DNA of 64,000 bases from Flavobacteriaceae bacterium R38 (GCA_009901575.1 WXYP01000001.1:744001-808000), one strand, 5' to 3'; positions 1 to 7,864 are shown, counted from the first letter of the stretch. Program-made: numbers and translations. Notes: a model not told the origin generated them from the sequence alone.

Positions 1-1
1 T

Positions 2-328
2 AAAAACTTTCACGGAGAACTTTCAATATGTAAAAGTTGTAATATATATCATTTGAGTTTTAATAACCTGTATTTCGAATTTACAATAGAAGAGATGCAT
101 AATTTTAAGAAATATGTTCATGACATTGAGGTAGAATATTGGGAAACCAAATATGAAGGAACGGTTATGAAACGAAAAATCCCAATCCTAACCACACAGC
201 AAAATCTATTATTGATATTTGATAAACAGGAAATTAATGCACTTAAAGATTTGATTTTTGAAAAAACAGTCAAATCTTTTGATGCTTTGTCCGTATCTGA
301 TGTTGATTATATTTATTTTTTGAATTAA
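2..328 (+). CDS. DUF6686-like small protein, 5' end cut by window edge
   Basis: The reading frame is open from the first bases of the window to the TAA at 326-328, so the gene enters from the left and its start is not visible. The TTG at 53 is not a credible start, because coding sequence continues upstream of it. Residues encoded at 23-52 include a C-x-x-C pair (ICKSC), followed by NIYHLSFNNLYFEFT. That arrangement, a short Cys pair and then a hydrophobic alternating strand, resembles the small Bacteroidota family I recall as DUF6686. Function is unknown. The C-x-x-C might bind a metal, but there is only one such pair in the visible part. The gene converges with nadV. Confidence 0.6.
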   Translation, partial: KNFHGELSICKSCNIYHLSFNNLYFEFTIEEMHNFKKYVHDIEVEYWETKYEGTVMKRKIPILTTQQNLLLIFDKQEINALKDLIFEKTVKSFDALSVSDVDYIYFLN

Positions 329-392
329 TCATCATCTCTTTGTTTGAAAATGATCTGATTCATAAAAAAATGGTAAGCATTTGGGGCAAGTT

Positions 393-1862
393 TTATATTA
401 CATTAATTGATTCTATACCGGCTAATCGTTTTCTAATTTTAGATAAACTATCATCAATTTTTAATTTACTATTTAAGAAAACTGTTTTTAATAAGCCTTC
501 TTCTTCATCTTTTGTATTTACTTGATCTTTAAGCTCAATTTTGTTATTCCCATTTTTAATTAATTGAATTAAACCTTTAGCAGATTTTTTGGTTCCATCA
601 TCAGTAATAGGATCTTTGAAAATTTCCCGACCCTTACCATTAATCTCTACATAAGTTGCTTTCATTGCAAAACCAAAAGTATCTCTGGTATTGTATTGAT
701 AGGTAAAACTTCCAATCCCGAGTACCACATTTGTAGTAGCAAAGCCCTTTTCTTTAAGACGCTCACATATTTTAGTAGCTCTTTCAATAGTAATGCTATC
801 TCCATAGATAGCTCCTATTTTTGGATTAAGTACTTTATACCCTTGATCATTGATAGTACCTCCAAATTCATCCCATAATAATTCAATAACCCCTTTGGCA
901 ATGATTGAATTTTTATGATTACATCCGCAAAGAATATCTGAAGGATCTCCTGAATCTGGACGAATAACTAATTTCCCATTCCGATTTAATATTTCTTTTT
1001 TTAGTGCCGGTAAATATTCTGTGAGCACTTTCCATAAATCCCAAGTATCAGAAACAACAGATAAAATACCACTAGGATAAGTGTCTAAAAGCCTTTTAAA
1101 TGTTCCTATCTCATCCTCTTTGCTTCCAGCACACATTACACTATGTTCTGTTGCATTTACACTACCAATAACCAATTCTTTTGTGACATCAGAATTGTAG
1201 TAGGTTTCGTAAGCCTTAGCAACAGGGAGTGAATCACTACCAGAAAATGATAATGCATGCCCCATACCACTTAGAATTGATGATTCAATACCCGACATTC
1301 CTCTCATAGAGAAATCATGCCCTTGCCAATCCACAAATTCTAAATTCTCTTTATCGGTTTCTAAAGCAAACTTCAATAGCATTTTTTTGTATTGATTAGC
1401 AATTGTAGCCGAAGTACAAGCGTGCCATATAACATTAGATAATAAAGTTTCTAAATAATTGGTTAGCCAGAAAAATTTTGGATGCGTGTTTTTTATTGTA
1501 AACATTGGCACTCTGATAGGCACTTCTGTCCCTTCTGGTAATGCTTTAATTTCTATTGGTAAATAACCCAAATCATGAAGTTCTTCTATATGTGAAATAT
1601 CATAATTAAGATTTAAATAATGATCCACATATTTTTTATATTCTTTTGCGACATCTTCTTTAGGAAGATTAAAAAAATGAGTGTCGAACTGTTTTATTAA
1701 ATACTCTTTAATAAAATATTGTAATCCAAAAAAAACAACTGAATCAATTCCGGCAATTCTACTTTTTCTAGGTGTAAAATTCGAATATACTAATGTGGTT
1801 CCATTTGGATATTGATCTTTGTGTCCTAATTTATACCCGTCTGTTAGAAGTAGTGGGTTCAT
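393..1862 (-). CDS. nadV: Nicotinamide phosphoribosyltransferase (NAMPT family)
   Basis: NAMPT normally joins nicotinamide to PRPP to give NMN, the entry step of one-step NAD salvage. The protein has 489 residues, the usual NAMPT length. Family landmarks are the N-terminal LLTDGYKLGHKDQYP, the EHS motif with His240 (equivalent to the phosphorylated catalytic His of human NAMPT), RPDSGDP at 301-307 for the phosphoribosyl substrate, and GDSI near 354. It is the last gene of the NAD/ADP-ribose island but has its own promoter. An inverted-repeat operator at 1873-1895 overlaps the -7 box TATATTTG. Because a PRPP-synthetase homologue shares the regulon, the natural co-substrate could be PRPP or, as in phage NARP1 systems, a pyrophosphorylated ADP-ribose. 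The sequence does not decide between them. Confidence 0.95.
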   Translation of the reverse strand: MNPLLLTDGYKLGHKDQYPNGTTLVYSNFTPRKSRIAGIDSVVFFGLQYFIKEYLIKQFDTHFFNLPKEDVAKEYKKYVDHYLNLNYDISHIEELHDLGYLPIEIKALPEGTEVPIRVPMFTIKNTHPKFFWLTNYLETLLSNVIWHACTSATIANQYKKMLLKFALETDKENLEFVDWQGHDFSMRGMSGIESSILSGMGHALSFSGSDSLPVAKAYETYYNSDVTKELVIGSVNATEHSVMCAGSKEDEIGTFKRLLDTYPSGILSVVSDTWDLWKVLTEYLPALKKEILNRNGKLVIRPDSGDPSDILCGCNHKNSIIAKGVIELLWDEFGGTINDQGYKVLNPKIGAIYGDSITIERATKICERLKEKGFATTNVVLGIGSFTYQYNTRDTFGFAMKATYVEINGKGREIFKDPITDDGTKKSAKGLIQLIKNGNNKIELKDQVNTKDEEEGLLKTVFLNSKLKIDDSLSKIRKRLAGIESINVI

Positions 1863-1872
1863 AATTAATATA

Positions 1873-1895
1873 ATTTGCGTATTATTTACGCAAAT
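1873..1895 (-). promoter_or_regulatory. NrtR-type operator over the nadV promoter
   Basis: This is a perfect inverted repeat: ATTTGCGTA, five bases, TACGCAAAT. On the minus strand a Bacteroidota promoter fits exactly, with -33 TTTG (1918-1921), a 19-base spacer and -7 TATATTTG (1891-1898). The operator half-site therefore overlaps the -7 box, and a bound repressor would block transcription of nadV. The same design recurs at the promoters of the PRPP-synthetase homologue and of the Nudix regulator. Assigning it to NrtR is inference from regulator proximity and family biology. Confidence 0.8.
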
Positions 1896-1949
1896 ATAAA
1901 ATATTTAATTGATTGATCAAATAATTTGAAGATTTTTTAAGGAATCAAA

Positions 1950-2681
1950 TCATTTATTTCTTCCTTTTTCTTCTGAATATAAAGAGGGGAGTGGATCACT
2001 TTGCCAAAATTGTTTAGTATCTATATCCATGATAGTAAGTTTTCCAGTAAAAGCAGCTCCTGTATCGATGTTCCATACATTAATTCCCTGCATTGGAATT
2101 TCTGAATCATAGTGTAGTGTAGGTGTATGTCCAATATAAATTTCTGAATATAATTTTAACCTATTAGGGTATAAAGAAGAATGCTTTTTTACTCTTTTGT
2201 CCATGACAATAGCCATTTCCCATAATGTGCGATCCCATCTATAATTTGTTTGATACACTTCATTTTCTGGACCTTTCATAGATGAAAACCCAGCATGTAT
2301 AAATAATCGATTTTGTTCATCTACATAATAATTTTTTAACTCTTTAAAGAACTGAAGATGTTCGTCAAGATTATAATTACCATCTTGATATGAAACTATA
2401 GTTTCTTTTCCTCCATTTCTATACCATATATCATTTATATCTCGACCTTTGAGTAACCATTCGTAACACCAAACATCATGATTCCCATTGATGAAAATAC
2501 ATTTTTGTTTTTGATTTAACTCTATAAGATATTTAACAAGTTGAGCTGATTCACTCCAACCATCTACATAATCTCCGAGAAAAATTAAAGTATCTTCTTT
2601 TTTTACAGAAGCTCTCTCTAAAACCTGTAATAATGCTCTAAGTCCACCATGTATATCTCCAATAACTAGTGTTCTTTTCAT
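1950..2681 (-). CDS. Calcineurin-like metallophosphoesterase (PPP-type)
   Basis: This is a 243-residue phosphoesterase with the classic metal motifs GDIHG (Asp9, His11), GDYVDG (Asp37), GNHD (Asn67, His68) and a late GHTP. The spacing resembles bacterial PPP-type Ser/Thr phosphatases and ApaH/PrpE-like enzymes. It overlaps the upstream oxygenase gene by four bases (ATGA), which suggests translational coupling. In this context it may remove a phosphate from RNA ends, from ADP-ribose 1''-phosphate (a product of KptA chemistry) or from nucleotides; that is inference. Protein phosphatase activity remains possible. It is the last gene of the long transcript before nadV. Confidence 0.88.
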   Translation of the reverse strand: MKRTLVIGDIHGGLRALLQVLERASVKKEDTLIFLGDYVDGWSESAQLVKYLIELNQKQKCIFINGNHDVWCYEWLLKGRDINDIWYRNGGKETIVSYQDGNYNLDEHLQFFKELKNYYVDEQNRLFIHAGFSSMKGPENEVYQTNYRWDRTLWEMAIVMDKRVKKHSSLYPNRLKLYSEIYIGHTPTLHYDSEIPMQGINVWNIDTGAAFTGKLTIMDIDTKQFWQSDPLPSLYSEEKGRNK

Positions 2682-3226
2682 TTTTGTCGATACATAATAT
2701 CTGTTCGTAAAACATACTTAACTCCAGAAATCAATGGTTTACCTTCATGTCTTAAAGGATGATGGAATATTAGTGCATCCCCTAGTTGTGGGGTAATTGT
2801 AATTCCATTCTCAAAATAGGTTTCCCCTCCAACATATCCTTCATTTAAATAAATCAAAAATGAAAAGAAACTACATTCTTTATCATTACGTTCATAACTT
2901 CCATCCCGATGCATTTTAAAACGTTGTCCTTTTGAATATTTATAAATTCTAAAAAGCTCATTTAACCCAATAGGAGTATAAATACCAAAATCAGATGGAG
3001 CAAAAGGTTGTATTTTTTTCCAAATTGATTCAGCAAGAAACTCATCTTTGAAAAGTAAACGCTCATTGTTTCTAATACCTTTGACGCTTACTTGTTTCCC
3101 ATCAATATTTACTTTAGCCTCTTCAAAAGAAACTAACTCTCCTTTTTCAATAAATGCATTACACTCTTGTTGAGATAAAAAGTCTTTTACTAAAAATATT
3201 TCAGGATGTAAATCTATTTTTTTCAT
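2678..3226 (-). CDS. 2-oxoglutarate/Fe(II) dioxygenase (prolyl 4-hydroxylase-like)
   Basis: The 182-residue protein carries the jelly-roll iron triad: H106-x-D108 in MHRDGS and His160 in LRHEG, with Arg174 in YVLRTD placed to bind 2-oxoglutarate. It matches the P4Hc-type 2OG-Fe(II) superfamily, whose members hydroxylate proteins or modify nucleic acids. The substrate cannot be read from sequence. It overlaps both neighbours by four bases, KptA upstream and the phosphoesterase downstream, so it is a true operon member. Association with KptA suggests a nucleic-acid or ribosyl substrate, but that is inference. Similar short oxygenases also act on proline in proteins. Confidence 0.85.
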   Translation of the reverse strand: MKKIDLHPEIFLVKDFLSQQECNAFIEKGELVSFEEAKVNIDGKQVSVKGIRNNERLLFKDEFLAESIWKKIQPFAPSDFGIYTPIGLNELFRIYKYSKGQRFKMHRDGSYERNDKECSFFSFLIYLNEGYVGGETYFENGITITPQLGDALIFHHPLRHEGKPLISGVKYVLRTDIMYRQK

Positions 3227-3765
3227 TCTTCAAAGTTTATAAATTCTGACTGCACATTGTCTGTTAACCAGACTCCATTATCAGATCGAAAAAAGGGAAT
3301 TCCTTGTTTATACATTTCCTCTGATTTTACAATTAAAATAATTGGTTTCCCTCTGCGTGCCCCAACTTTAAAAGCTGTTTCCTTTTCTTCGCTAAGATGT
3401 ACATGATGCCTCTGCATCTTTAATAACCCTTTCTCTTTTATTGAACCTATGAACTTTTCTACAGTTCCGTGATATAGGAATTCCGGGGGTTGTTTTGGTT
3501 TATATTTAAGATCAACATTGATAGAATGCCCTTGATTGGCTCTTATCTTGGTTTCATCATCATTAAATATGAAACGTTGCTTATCATTATTAATCACAAC
3601 TTCTTTAAGCTCAGCTATATCAATGCTAAAATGATGTTTATTCATTTTATTTAGTAGTTCTTGAACATCTGCCCAACCATTTTCATCTAATTTCAAGCCA
3701 ATTTTTTCAGGTTGATGCCTGAGAATGAGGCTTAGAAATTTACTTGTTTGTATATTATTATTCAT
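3223..3765 (-). CDS. kptA: RNA 2'-phosphotransferase (Tpt1/KptA family)
   Basis: Tpt1/KptA transfers an internal or terminal RNA 2'-phosphate to NAD, releasing nicotinamide and ADP-ribose 1'',2''-cyclic phosphate. The 180-residue length is typical. Visible landmarks are the N-terminal winged-helix segment SKFLSLILRHQPE with the catalytic Arg16-His17 pair, LDENGWADVQELL, the RANQGHS motif (Arg75), LYHGT, HVHLS, and Arg137/Arg138 in the ADP-ribosyltransferase-fold half. All four catalytic positions known from yeast Tpt1 appear present. The gene lies five bases after the LOG gene. No RNA ligase is visible in the island, so the source of the 2'-phosphate is unclear. The nicotinamide released could feed the NAMPT of the same regulon. 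Confidence 0.95.
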   Translation of the reverse strand: MNNNIQTSKFLSLILRHQPEKIGLKLDENGWADVQELLNKMNKHHFSIDIAELKEVVINNDKQRFIFNDDETKIRANQGHSINVDLKYKPKQPPEFLYHGTVEKFIGSIKEKGLLKMQRHHVHLSEEKETAFKVGARRGKPIILIVKSEEMYKQGIPFFRSDNGVWLTDNVQSEFINFEE

Positions 3766-3770
3766 TTTTT

Positions 3771-4304
3771 CTAATTCAATATTTCCAATTGAGTTTTAAA
3801 CTCTTCAAAATCATTAATTACTTTAAACAAATTGTGTTCATGTTTAGGAAGTAATGTTGATTGTATTTGGGCTATAATGTCATTCCATAAATCGCCAATA
3901 AAAAATAATTTGGGTTGATTTTCAATCTTTTCTTTACGGATAATATCCAATGCCAAAAACACTTCTGATAATGTCCCTATTCCACCTTTTTGTACAATAA
4001 AGACATCTGTATTTTCAATAAGTATTTCCAATCGTTCATAAAGCGTTTGAGTGGCTATAGTTTCTGTTAAAAAAGTATTTCCTTCTGCAGAACCAACTTG
4101 TTTACAGGTAACACCAATCGCAGTACCTCCTGTTGAGGTAGCTCCTTTGGAAACAGCTTCCATCATTCCTCCATACCCACCGTTTTTTACAATATATCCT
4201 TTTTCAGCTAAAAAAGTACCTATTTGAACGGTTTCCAGATATTCTTTAGATGTATTGTTTTTTCCTGAGCCTCCAAAAAGAGCTGCATATTTAACCTTTT
4301 TCAT
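3771..4304 (-). CDS. LOG/SLOG-family nucleotide-binding protein
   Basis: This is a 177-residue Rossmann-like protein of the LOG (lysine-decarboxylase-like) superfamily. The N-terminal FGGSGK segment and [10 protein letters not shown] at 41-50 match the family. The usual PGGxGTxxE motif reads [10 protein letters not shown], so the Pro is replaced while GGxGTxxE is kept. True LOG enzymes hydrolyse nucleoside monophosphates to base and ribose 5-phosphate; SLOG relatives are predicted nucleotide sensors or hydrolases in conflict systems. It overlaps the macrodomain gene by four bases. In this operon it may cleave or bind an ADP-ribose or nucleotide product, which is inference. Confidence 0.85.
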   Translation of the reverse strand: MKKVKYAALFGGSGKNNTSKEYLETVQIGTFLAEKGYIVKNGGYGGMMEAVSKGATSTGGTAIGVTCKQVGSAEGNTFLTETIATQTLYERLEILIENTDVFIVQKGGIGTLSEVFLALDIIRKEKIENQPKLFFIGDLWNDIIAQIQSTLLPKHEHNLFKVINDFEEFKTQLEILN

Positions 4305-4810
4305 GATATGTTTTTTTTATATAATTCAAAGTTCTCTTTATCGTAACAGACAAAGACTACTTCCTCAAATTGATCTTTTGATTTAAATTGGTTGACTGTA
4401 TCTATAGCGATTTTTGCAGCTAATTGCTTTGGAAATCTATAAATCCCTGTGCTAATATTTGGAAAAGCAATTGATTTGACATTATTATTGATTGCTAATT
4501 GAAGTGAATTTATGTAACAGTTACTAAGTAATTGTTCTTTTTCTTTCCCTCCTTTATTCCAAACTGGACCTACTGTATGTATAACATAATTAGCAGCTAG
4601 CTTACCAGCTGTTGTAATAACAGCTTCACCAGCTTTACAAGAACCTTGTTTTGCTCTAATAAGACGACAAGCTTCTAATATTTCAGATCCTCCTGCTCTG
4701 TGAATAGCACCATCAACACCTCCTCCTCCTAATAATAAAGAATTAGCAGCATTTACAATAGCATCTGCTTTTACTTTTGTGATATCTGCTTGTATTACTT
4801 TAATTTTCAT
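4301..4810 (-). CDS. Macrodomain ADP-ribose hydrolase (YmdB/MacroD-like)
   Basis: The 169-residue single macrodomain contains QADIT (Asp10, adenine contact), [22 protein letters not shown] with Asn23 and catalytic-type Asp34, and the phosphate loop [12 protein letters not shown]. These are hallmarks of MacroD/YmdB enzymes, which remove ADP-ribose from acidic residues, from 2'-O-acetyl-ADP-ribose or from nucleic acid ends. Its start overlaps the end of the DUF4291 gene by 11 bases, and its stop overlaps the LOG start by four. It is one of three ADP-ribose-processing folds in the operon, beside the DraG-type enzyme and NADAR, so each probably handles a different linkage (inference). Confidence 0.94.
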   Translation of the reverse strand: MKIKVIQADITKVKADAIVNAANSLLLGGGGVDGAIHRAGGSEILEACRLIRAKQGSCKAGEAVITTAGKLAANYVIHTVGPVWNKGGKEKEQLLSNCYINSLQLAINNNVKSIAFPNISTGIYRFPKQLAAKIAIDTVNQFKSKDQFEEVVFVCYDKENFELYKKNIS

Positions 4811-5447
4811 TTTTATTTAACATCAAATACTTATTCAACTCATTATTCATACAATAGAAAGGTTTTTCATATGGAATCATTAACTCTTTTAGATTTTTTG
4901 ATTTTACAATTTTATACTGTTCACATACGAATTCTGAAATATCTTCAATATCAATAATATCGTCCTTGGCATATGATTTTATAAACTCATTTCTCAATCC
5001 AATTTGAATTGCTCTTCTTTCAAGTTTTAATCCAAAGGGATCATGATCAGGATCCCATTGTAGTCTTACGTCAGAACTTTTCACTTCTTCCTTCCAAGAA
5101 TCATAAGAAATGTATATTTCTGATTTAAAAGATGAATAAACGACATTATTTAAATATTTAACGAAAGCCTCTTTTTTAAGATGTATAGCCAATACTGTTT
5201 CTTGCCCTTCTTTTGTTCCCCAGCCATTACGATACATCATCCATAGAAAATTAGGTTTTATCCAAGTCATTCTATCCAAACTAAATGATCCGCCAAAATA
5301 TTTATTTTTAGCAGCAAAGTTTCCTATTTCTGGTTTATATGACTGATAAACTATAATTTTTTCATCATCATATTGAGCCATTATATGATGACCTCTTCTA
5401 GGCCATTCTTCTATCTGTTCTATATATTTTTTTAATTTAAGTTTCAT
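4800..5447 (-). CDS. DUF4291 protein, function unknown
   Basis: The 215-residue protein matches the DUF4291 family by its conserved blocks: [20 protein letters not shown] near the N-terminus, [25 protein letters not shown] in the middle, and [24 protein letters not shown]. The family has no established function that I know. It sits between NADAR and the macrodomain, and its ATG lies inside the last codons of the NADAR frame (11-base overlap). In an operon full of ADP-ribose removers it is the best candidate for an unrecognised writer or binder of ADP-ribose or nucleotides. That rests on position only. Conserved Tyr, Arg, His and Asp residues would suit an enzyme. Confidence 0.82.
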   Translation of the reverse strand: MKLKLKKYIEQIEEWPRRGHHIMAQYDDEKIIVYQSYKPEIGNFAAKNKYFGGSFSLDRMTWIKPNFLWMMYRNGWGTKEGQETVLAIHLKKEAFVKYLNNVVYSSFKSEIYISYDSWKEEVKSSDVRLQWDPDHDPFGLKLERRAIQIGLRNEFIKSYAKDDIIDIEDISEFVCEQYKIVKSKNLKELMIPYEKPFYCMNNELNKYLMLNKNEN

Positions 5448-5997
5448 TTTTGTTGTTTAATTGATCTCTTACTTCCATTAATGCAAAACCCAGCAAGTTT
5501 TTACCTCTCCATAAATTAGGATTTAATGCTTTTTCATTTTGTTGACTCAATCCAATTCCCCAGATCTGATCCCTGGGACTAGCTTCTACAATAACCCTTT
5601 CTCTTGTATTTAAAAGGAATTCTTTTAATTCTTTTGATTGAGAAAACTTATGTAAATTACCTTATTTTACGATTTCATATTTATGCTGATCCCAAACTAC
5701 CGGATCAAAATTTTTGACTTTTCTTCCTGATTTTTTTACTTCTATAGGATGTGACGATTCAATAATTTCCTTTAAAATCATATTATCATTAAAAAGCTTA
5801 GCCTTTTCTGCCATCATCCAATGTTCTGCTGTTTTATATTCAATTCCTTCAACAATAAAAGATGATTTCCACCATTGACTAAAACAGCTTTTATCAATAC
5901 TCTCATTCTTGTTTGGAGTATGTCCCCAAAAGAATAGGTATTTTAACTTCTCATTATTATCATGAGCAATTTTAAAATTTTCAACAGTATATTTCAT
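5437..5997 (-). pseudogene. NADAR (YbiA-like) protein gene split by an in-frame TAA
   Basis: NADAR proteins act on ADP-ribose derivatives; E. coli YbiA is an N-glycosidase of early riboflavin intermediates. The first 111 codons (5997-5665) give an N-terminal half with FFWGHTPN, CFSQWW and TAEHWMMAEKA. A TAA at 5662-5664 follows EIVK. Reading simply continues in the same frame to 5437, encoding GNLHKFSQ, LKEFLLNT, VIVEASPRDQIWGIGL and LLGFALMEVRDQL, the expected second half of the fold. One CAA-to-TAA change would explain the break; no frameshift is present. I chose the ATG at 5997 over the one at 6024. The gene overlaps both neighbours. It may be a recent nonsense mutation, a sequencing error or a readthrough site. 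Without the second half the domain should be inactive. Confidence 0.88.
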
Positions 5998-6937
5998 TTT
6001 CAAGCTTTGTATAAAAATTTTCAATTAGAGATTCAATATCATTGAATCGAGCTACTTCTTTTTTCCAATTCTCAGGAATTTTATCGTATCCGTAATAGAG
6101 TCCTGCTAAACCTCCGGTAATTGCAGCAGTAGTGTCTGTGTCATCTCCAAGATTAACTGCTTTTAATACAGCTTCCTGATAAGAGTCAGTATTTAAAAAA
6201 CACCAAAGAGAAGCTTCTAAAGAGTGCAATACATAACCAGAACTTTTAATTTCTGATTCATTTATGTCAAAAATGTCTTGAATTAATACCCTTTCAAATA
6301 GTTTAATTTCTCTTTGATTGAAATCTTTTTCTTCAACAAAATCAACAAGTTGTTTTTTTATTTTTTGATACGCCAAATATTTATCATCCCCTTTTAAAAG
6401 TAACAATGCATATTCTGTATAGATGAAACAGGAAAGCACAGATCTCAGATTAGCATGTGTAATAGAAGAAACTTCTCGTATTTTCATAAACCTCTCTTCT
6501 ATTGACCTTTCATTTTGTAAAAAATAAACCATTGGTAAAATCCGCATTAATGATCCGTTACCATTGTCATATTCAAAAAAACCTCCAGAAAACCTAGCTG
6601 ATTCTCCTGCAATGATTCTTTCTAATGAGCATCTAATGCTTCCGCCTACATCAAATACTTTGTGATGCGCTCCCCAATATCCATTCTGATACCAATTAGC
6701 AAATTTTTGACCGATATCTTCTATATCAAATCCGTTTATTAAGCTGTCTATTAGGCACAGCGTAAGTGAACTATCATCAGACCATGTTCCCGGAGGTTGG
6801 TTCCAACATAAATAGCCTAAAAAATCTTTTACGGGATTCACTCTTAAAAACTCTCTAGATTTAAACTCAACTGGAACTCCCAAAGCATCTCCTATGGTTA
6901 CTCCAAAAATGCCTCCTTTTAATTTATTTATATTCAT
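5981..6937 (-). CDS. ADP-ribosylglycohydrolase (DraG/ARH family)
   Basis: The 318-residue all-helical DraG-type hydrolase removes ADP-ribose from protein side chains or other acceptors using two magnesium ions. Metal ligands are visible in GTWSDDSSLTL (Thr51, Asp54, Asp55) near the N-terminus and in LGDDTDTTAAITGG (Asp265-Asp268 region) near the C-terminus. KGGIFGVTIGDALGVPVEF is the usual first helix. The length is normal for the family. Its ATG overlaps the stop of the PRPP-synthetase homologue (ATGA), and its end overlaps the NADAR start by 17 bases. No DraT-like writer is adjacent, so its substrate is open. Free ADP-ribosyl compounds or modified RNA or protein are all possible. Confidence 0.93.
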   Translation of the reverse strand: MNINKLKGGIFGVTIGDALGVPVEFKSREFLRVNPVKDFLGYLCWNQPPGTWSDDSSLTLCLIDSLINGFDIEDIGQKFANWYQNGYWGAHHKVFDVGGSIRCSLERIIAGESARFSGGFFEYDNGNGSLMRILPMVYFLQNERSIEERFMKIREVSSITHANLRSVLSCFIYTEYALLLLKGDDKYLAYQKIKKQLVDFVEEKDFNQREIKLFERVLIQDIFDINESEIKSSGYVLHSLEASLWCFLNTDSYQEAVLKAVNLGDDTDTTAAITGGLAGLYYGYDKIPENWKKEVARFNDIESLIENFYTKLENEIYC

Positions 6938-7755
6938 TATAATTCTATTTGAGTAATCTTGTTATTATTAATATTTTGAAAAGAGTTGGTAGTAAAAATA
7001 GAATTGAAGACCTTTTCTAAATCATCAAAACCTTTACTGAATATCCCATGACTAACTATTAAACTAAGATTACCAGCATTTTTTTCTTTTAATGCTTTTG
7101 CTAACCCTAAAAAAGTACCGCCTCCATCACATATATCATCTATAATGGCACAATGTTTTCCTTGTAAATCATCTTCATAAACTCTAAAACCTGATAATAT
7201 ACCTGTTTTAACATCTCTTTTTTTAGAGCATTCAATCACATCAACCCCTCCTAAGTGTTCAGAGACTTTATAGATTTTTTTTAAAGCACCACCATCAGGA
7301 GAAATTAAAAGTATTTCTTCATTTATTGACGCTAAGCATTTTTTTACAAACTCATAATTTTGAATCACATTTACATTGTTTAATAATGCCGGTGTCACTT
7401 CTGAGTGTGGATCAAAAATGAATACTTTACTATAATTTTGAGCATTAATTATGTCTGCATATATCTTTACACTTAATGCTTCTCCTTTAATCATTACCCG
7501 ATCTTGTCTGGCAGCAGGGAAGTATGGAATAAACACTTCAATATCTTTAACACCAGACCTTCTCAAAGCATCTGTGGCGACAAGTAACAATCCTAGATCA
7601 TTAAAAGAATTAATACGATGAGTAATCATAACTGTCTCTCCTATATTGGTTTCTAGAACTTTAATATGAGGCTCTCCACCACTAAAGACAAAAGATTCAA
7701 AAGCTATACTTTTTCCATAAGGAGTAAAAGAATTATCTAAGTGTAAATATTTCAT
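6937..7755 (-). CDS. PRPP synthetase-like diphosphokinase (Prs/Adps type)
   Basis: This is a ribose-phosphate diphosphokinase homologue. I start it at the ATG at 7755; the TTG at 7776 would fall inside the -7 box. The product is 272 residues, shorter than housekeeping Prs (about 310). Key motifs are FIPYFPAARQDR (ATP site), FDPHSE in place of the usual DLH flexible-loop region, and the PRPP-binding loop IIDDICDGGGT with Thr/Gly-rich P-contact. It may supply PRPP to NAMPT. Alternatively it may pyrophosphorylate ADP-ribose like the Adps enzymes of phage NARP1 NAD-reconstitution systems, which are annotated as Prs. It heads the long operon and is flanked by two operators. Confidence 0.87.
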   Translation of the reverse strand: MKYLHLDNSFTPYGKSIAFESFVFSGGEPHIKVLETNIGETVMITHRINSFNDLGLLLVATDALRRSGVKDIEVFIPYFPAARQDRVMIKGEALSVKIYADIINAQNYSKVFIFDPHSEVTPALLNNVNVIQNYEFVKKCLASINEEILLISPDGGALKKIYKVSEHLGGVDVIECSKKRDVKTGILSGFRVYEDDLQGKHCAIIDDICDGGGTFLGLAKALKEKNAGNLSLIVSHGIFSKGFDDLEKVFNSIFTTNSFQNINNNKITQIEL

Positions 7756-7778
7756 AATTGTGTAACTTTTACGCAAAT
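7756..7778 (-). promoter_or_regulatory. NrtR-type operator, proximal, prs-like operon
   Basis: On the minus strand the site reads ATTTGCGTA, five bases, TACACAATT: one perfect and one imperfect half-site with the same centre-to-G/C spacing as the nadV operator. It lies directly before the start codon at 7755. The promoter fits the Bacteroidota rule: -33 TTTG (7801-7804), 19 bases, -7 TAAATTTG (7774-7781), the last overlapping the operator. Regulator identity is inferred from the adjacent Nudix gene. Confidence 0.72.
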
Positions 7779-7801
7779 TTAAAATACTTTACTAACTCCA
7801 C

Positions 7802-7836
7802 AAATTATTTTACGTTTTTTTTACGCAAAATAATTT
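7802..7836 (-). promoter_or_regulatory. NrtR-type operator, distal, prs-like operon
   Basis: This is an inverted repeat with 13 of 14 arm positions paired around a 7-base T-rich centre. Its right arm contains TTACGCAAAATAATTT. The conserved G and C lie five bases either side of the centre, as in the other three sites. It covers the -33 element and upstream DNA of the promoter of the PRPP-synthetase homologue. With the proximal site, two regulator dimers could bracket the promoter. Confidence 0.68.
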
Positions 7837-7864
7837 TATAAACGAATTAACCTGCTTAGAATAG

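Noticed and set aside
53-328. TTG at 53 as the start of the first gene
   Set aside because: Coding sequence continues in frame to the window edge, including a C-x-x-C motif; the gene is cut, not complete.
340-525. Small plus-strand frame at the end of nadV
   Set aside because: It lies mostly antisense to nadV with no start context or recognisable sequence; a shadow.
5662-5664. Frameshift in NADAR
   Set aside because: Both halves are in the same frame; only a stop codon separates them.
7756-7776. Seven-residue N-terminal extension of the Prs-like protein from TTG at 7776
   Set aside because: It falls inside the -7 box and operator; the ATG at 7755 gives the natural start.
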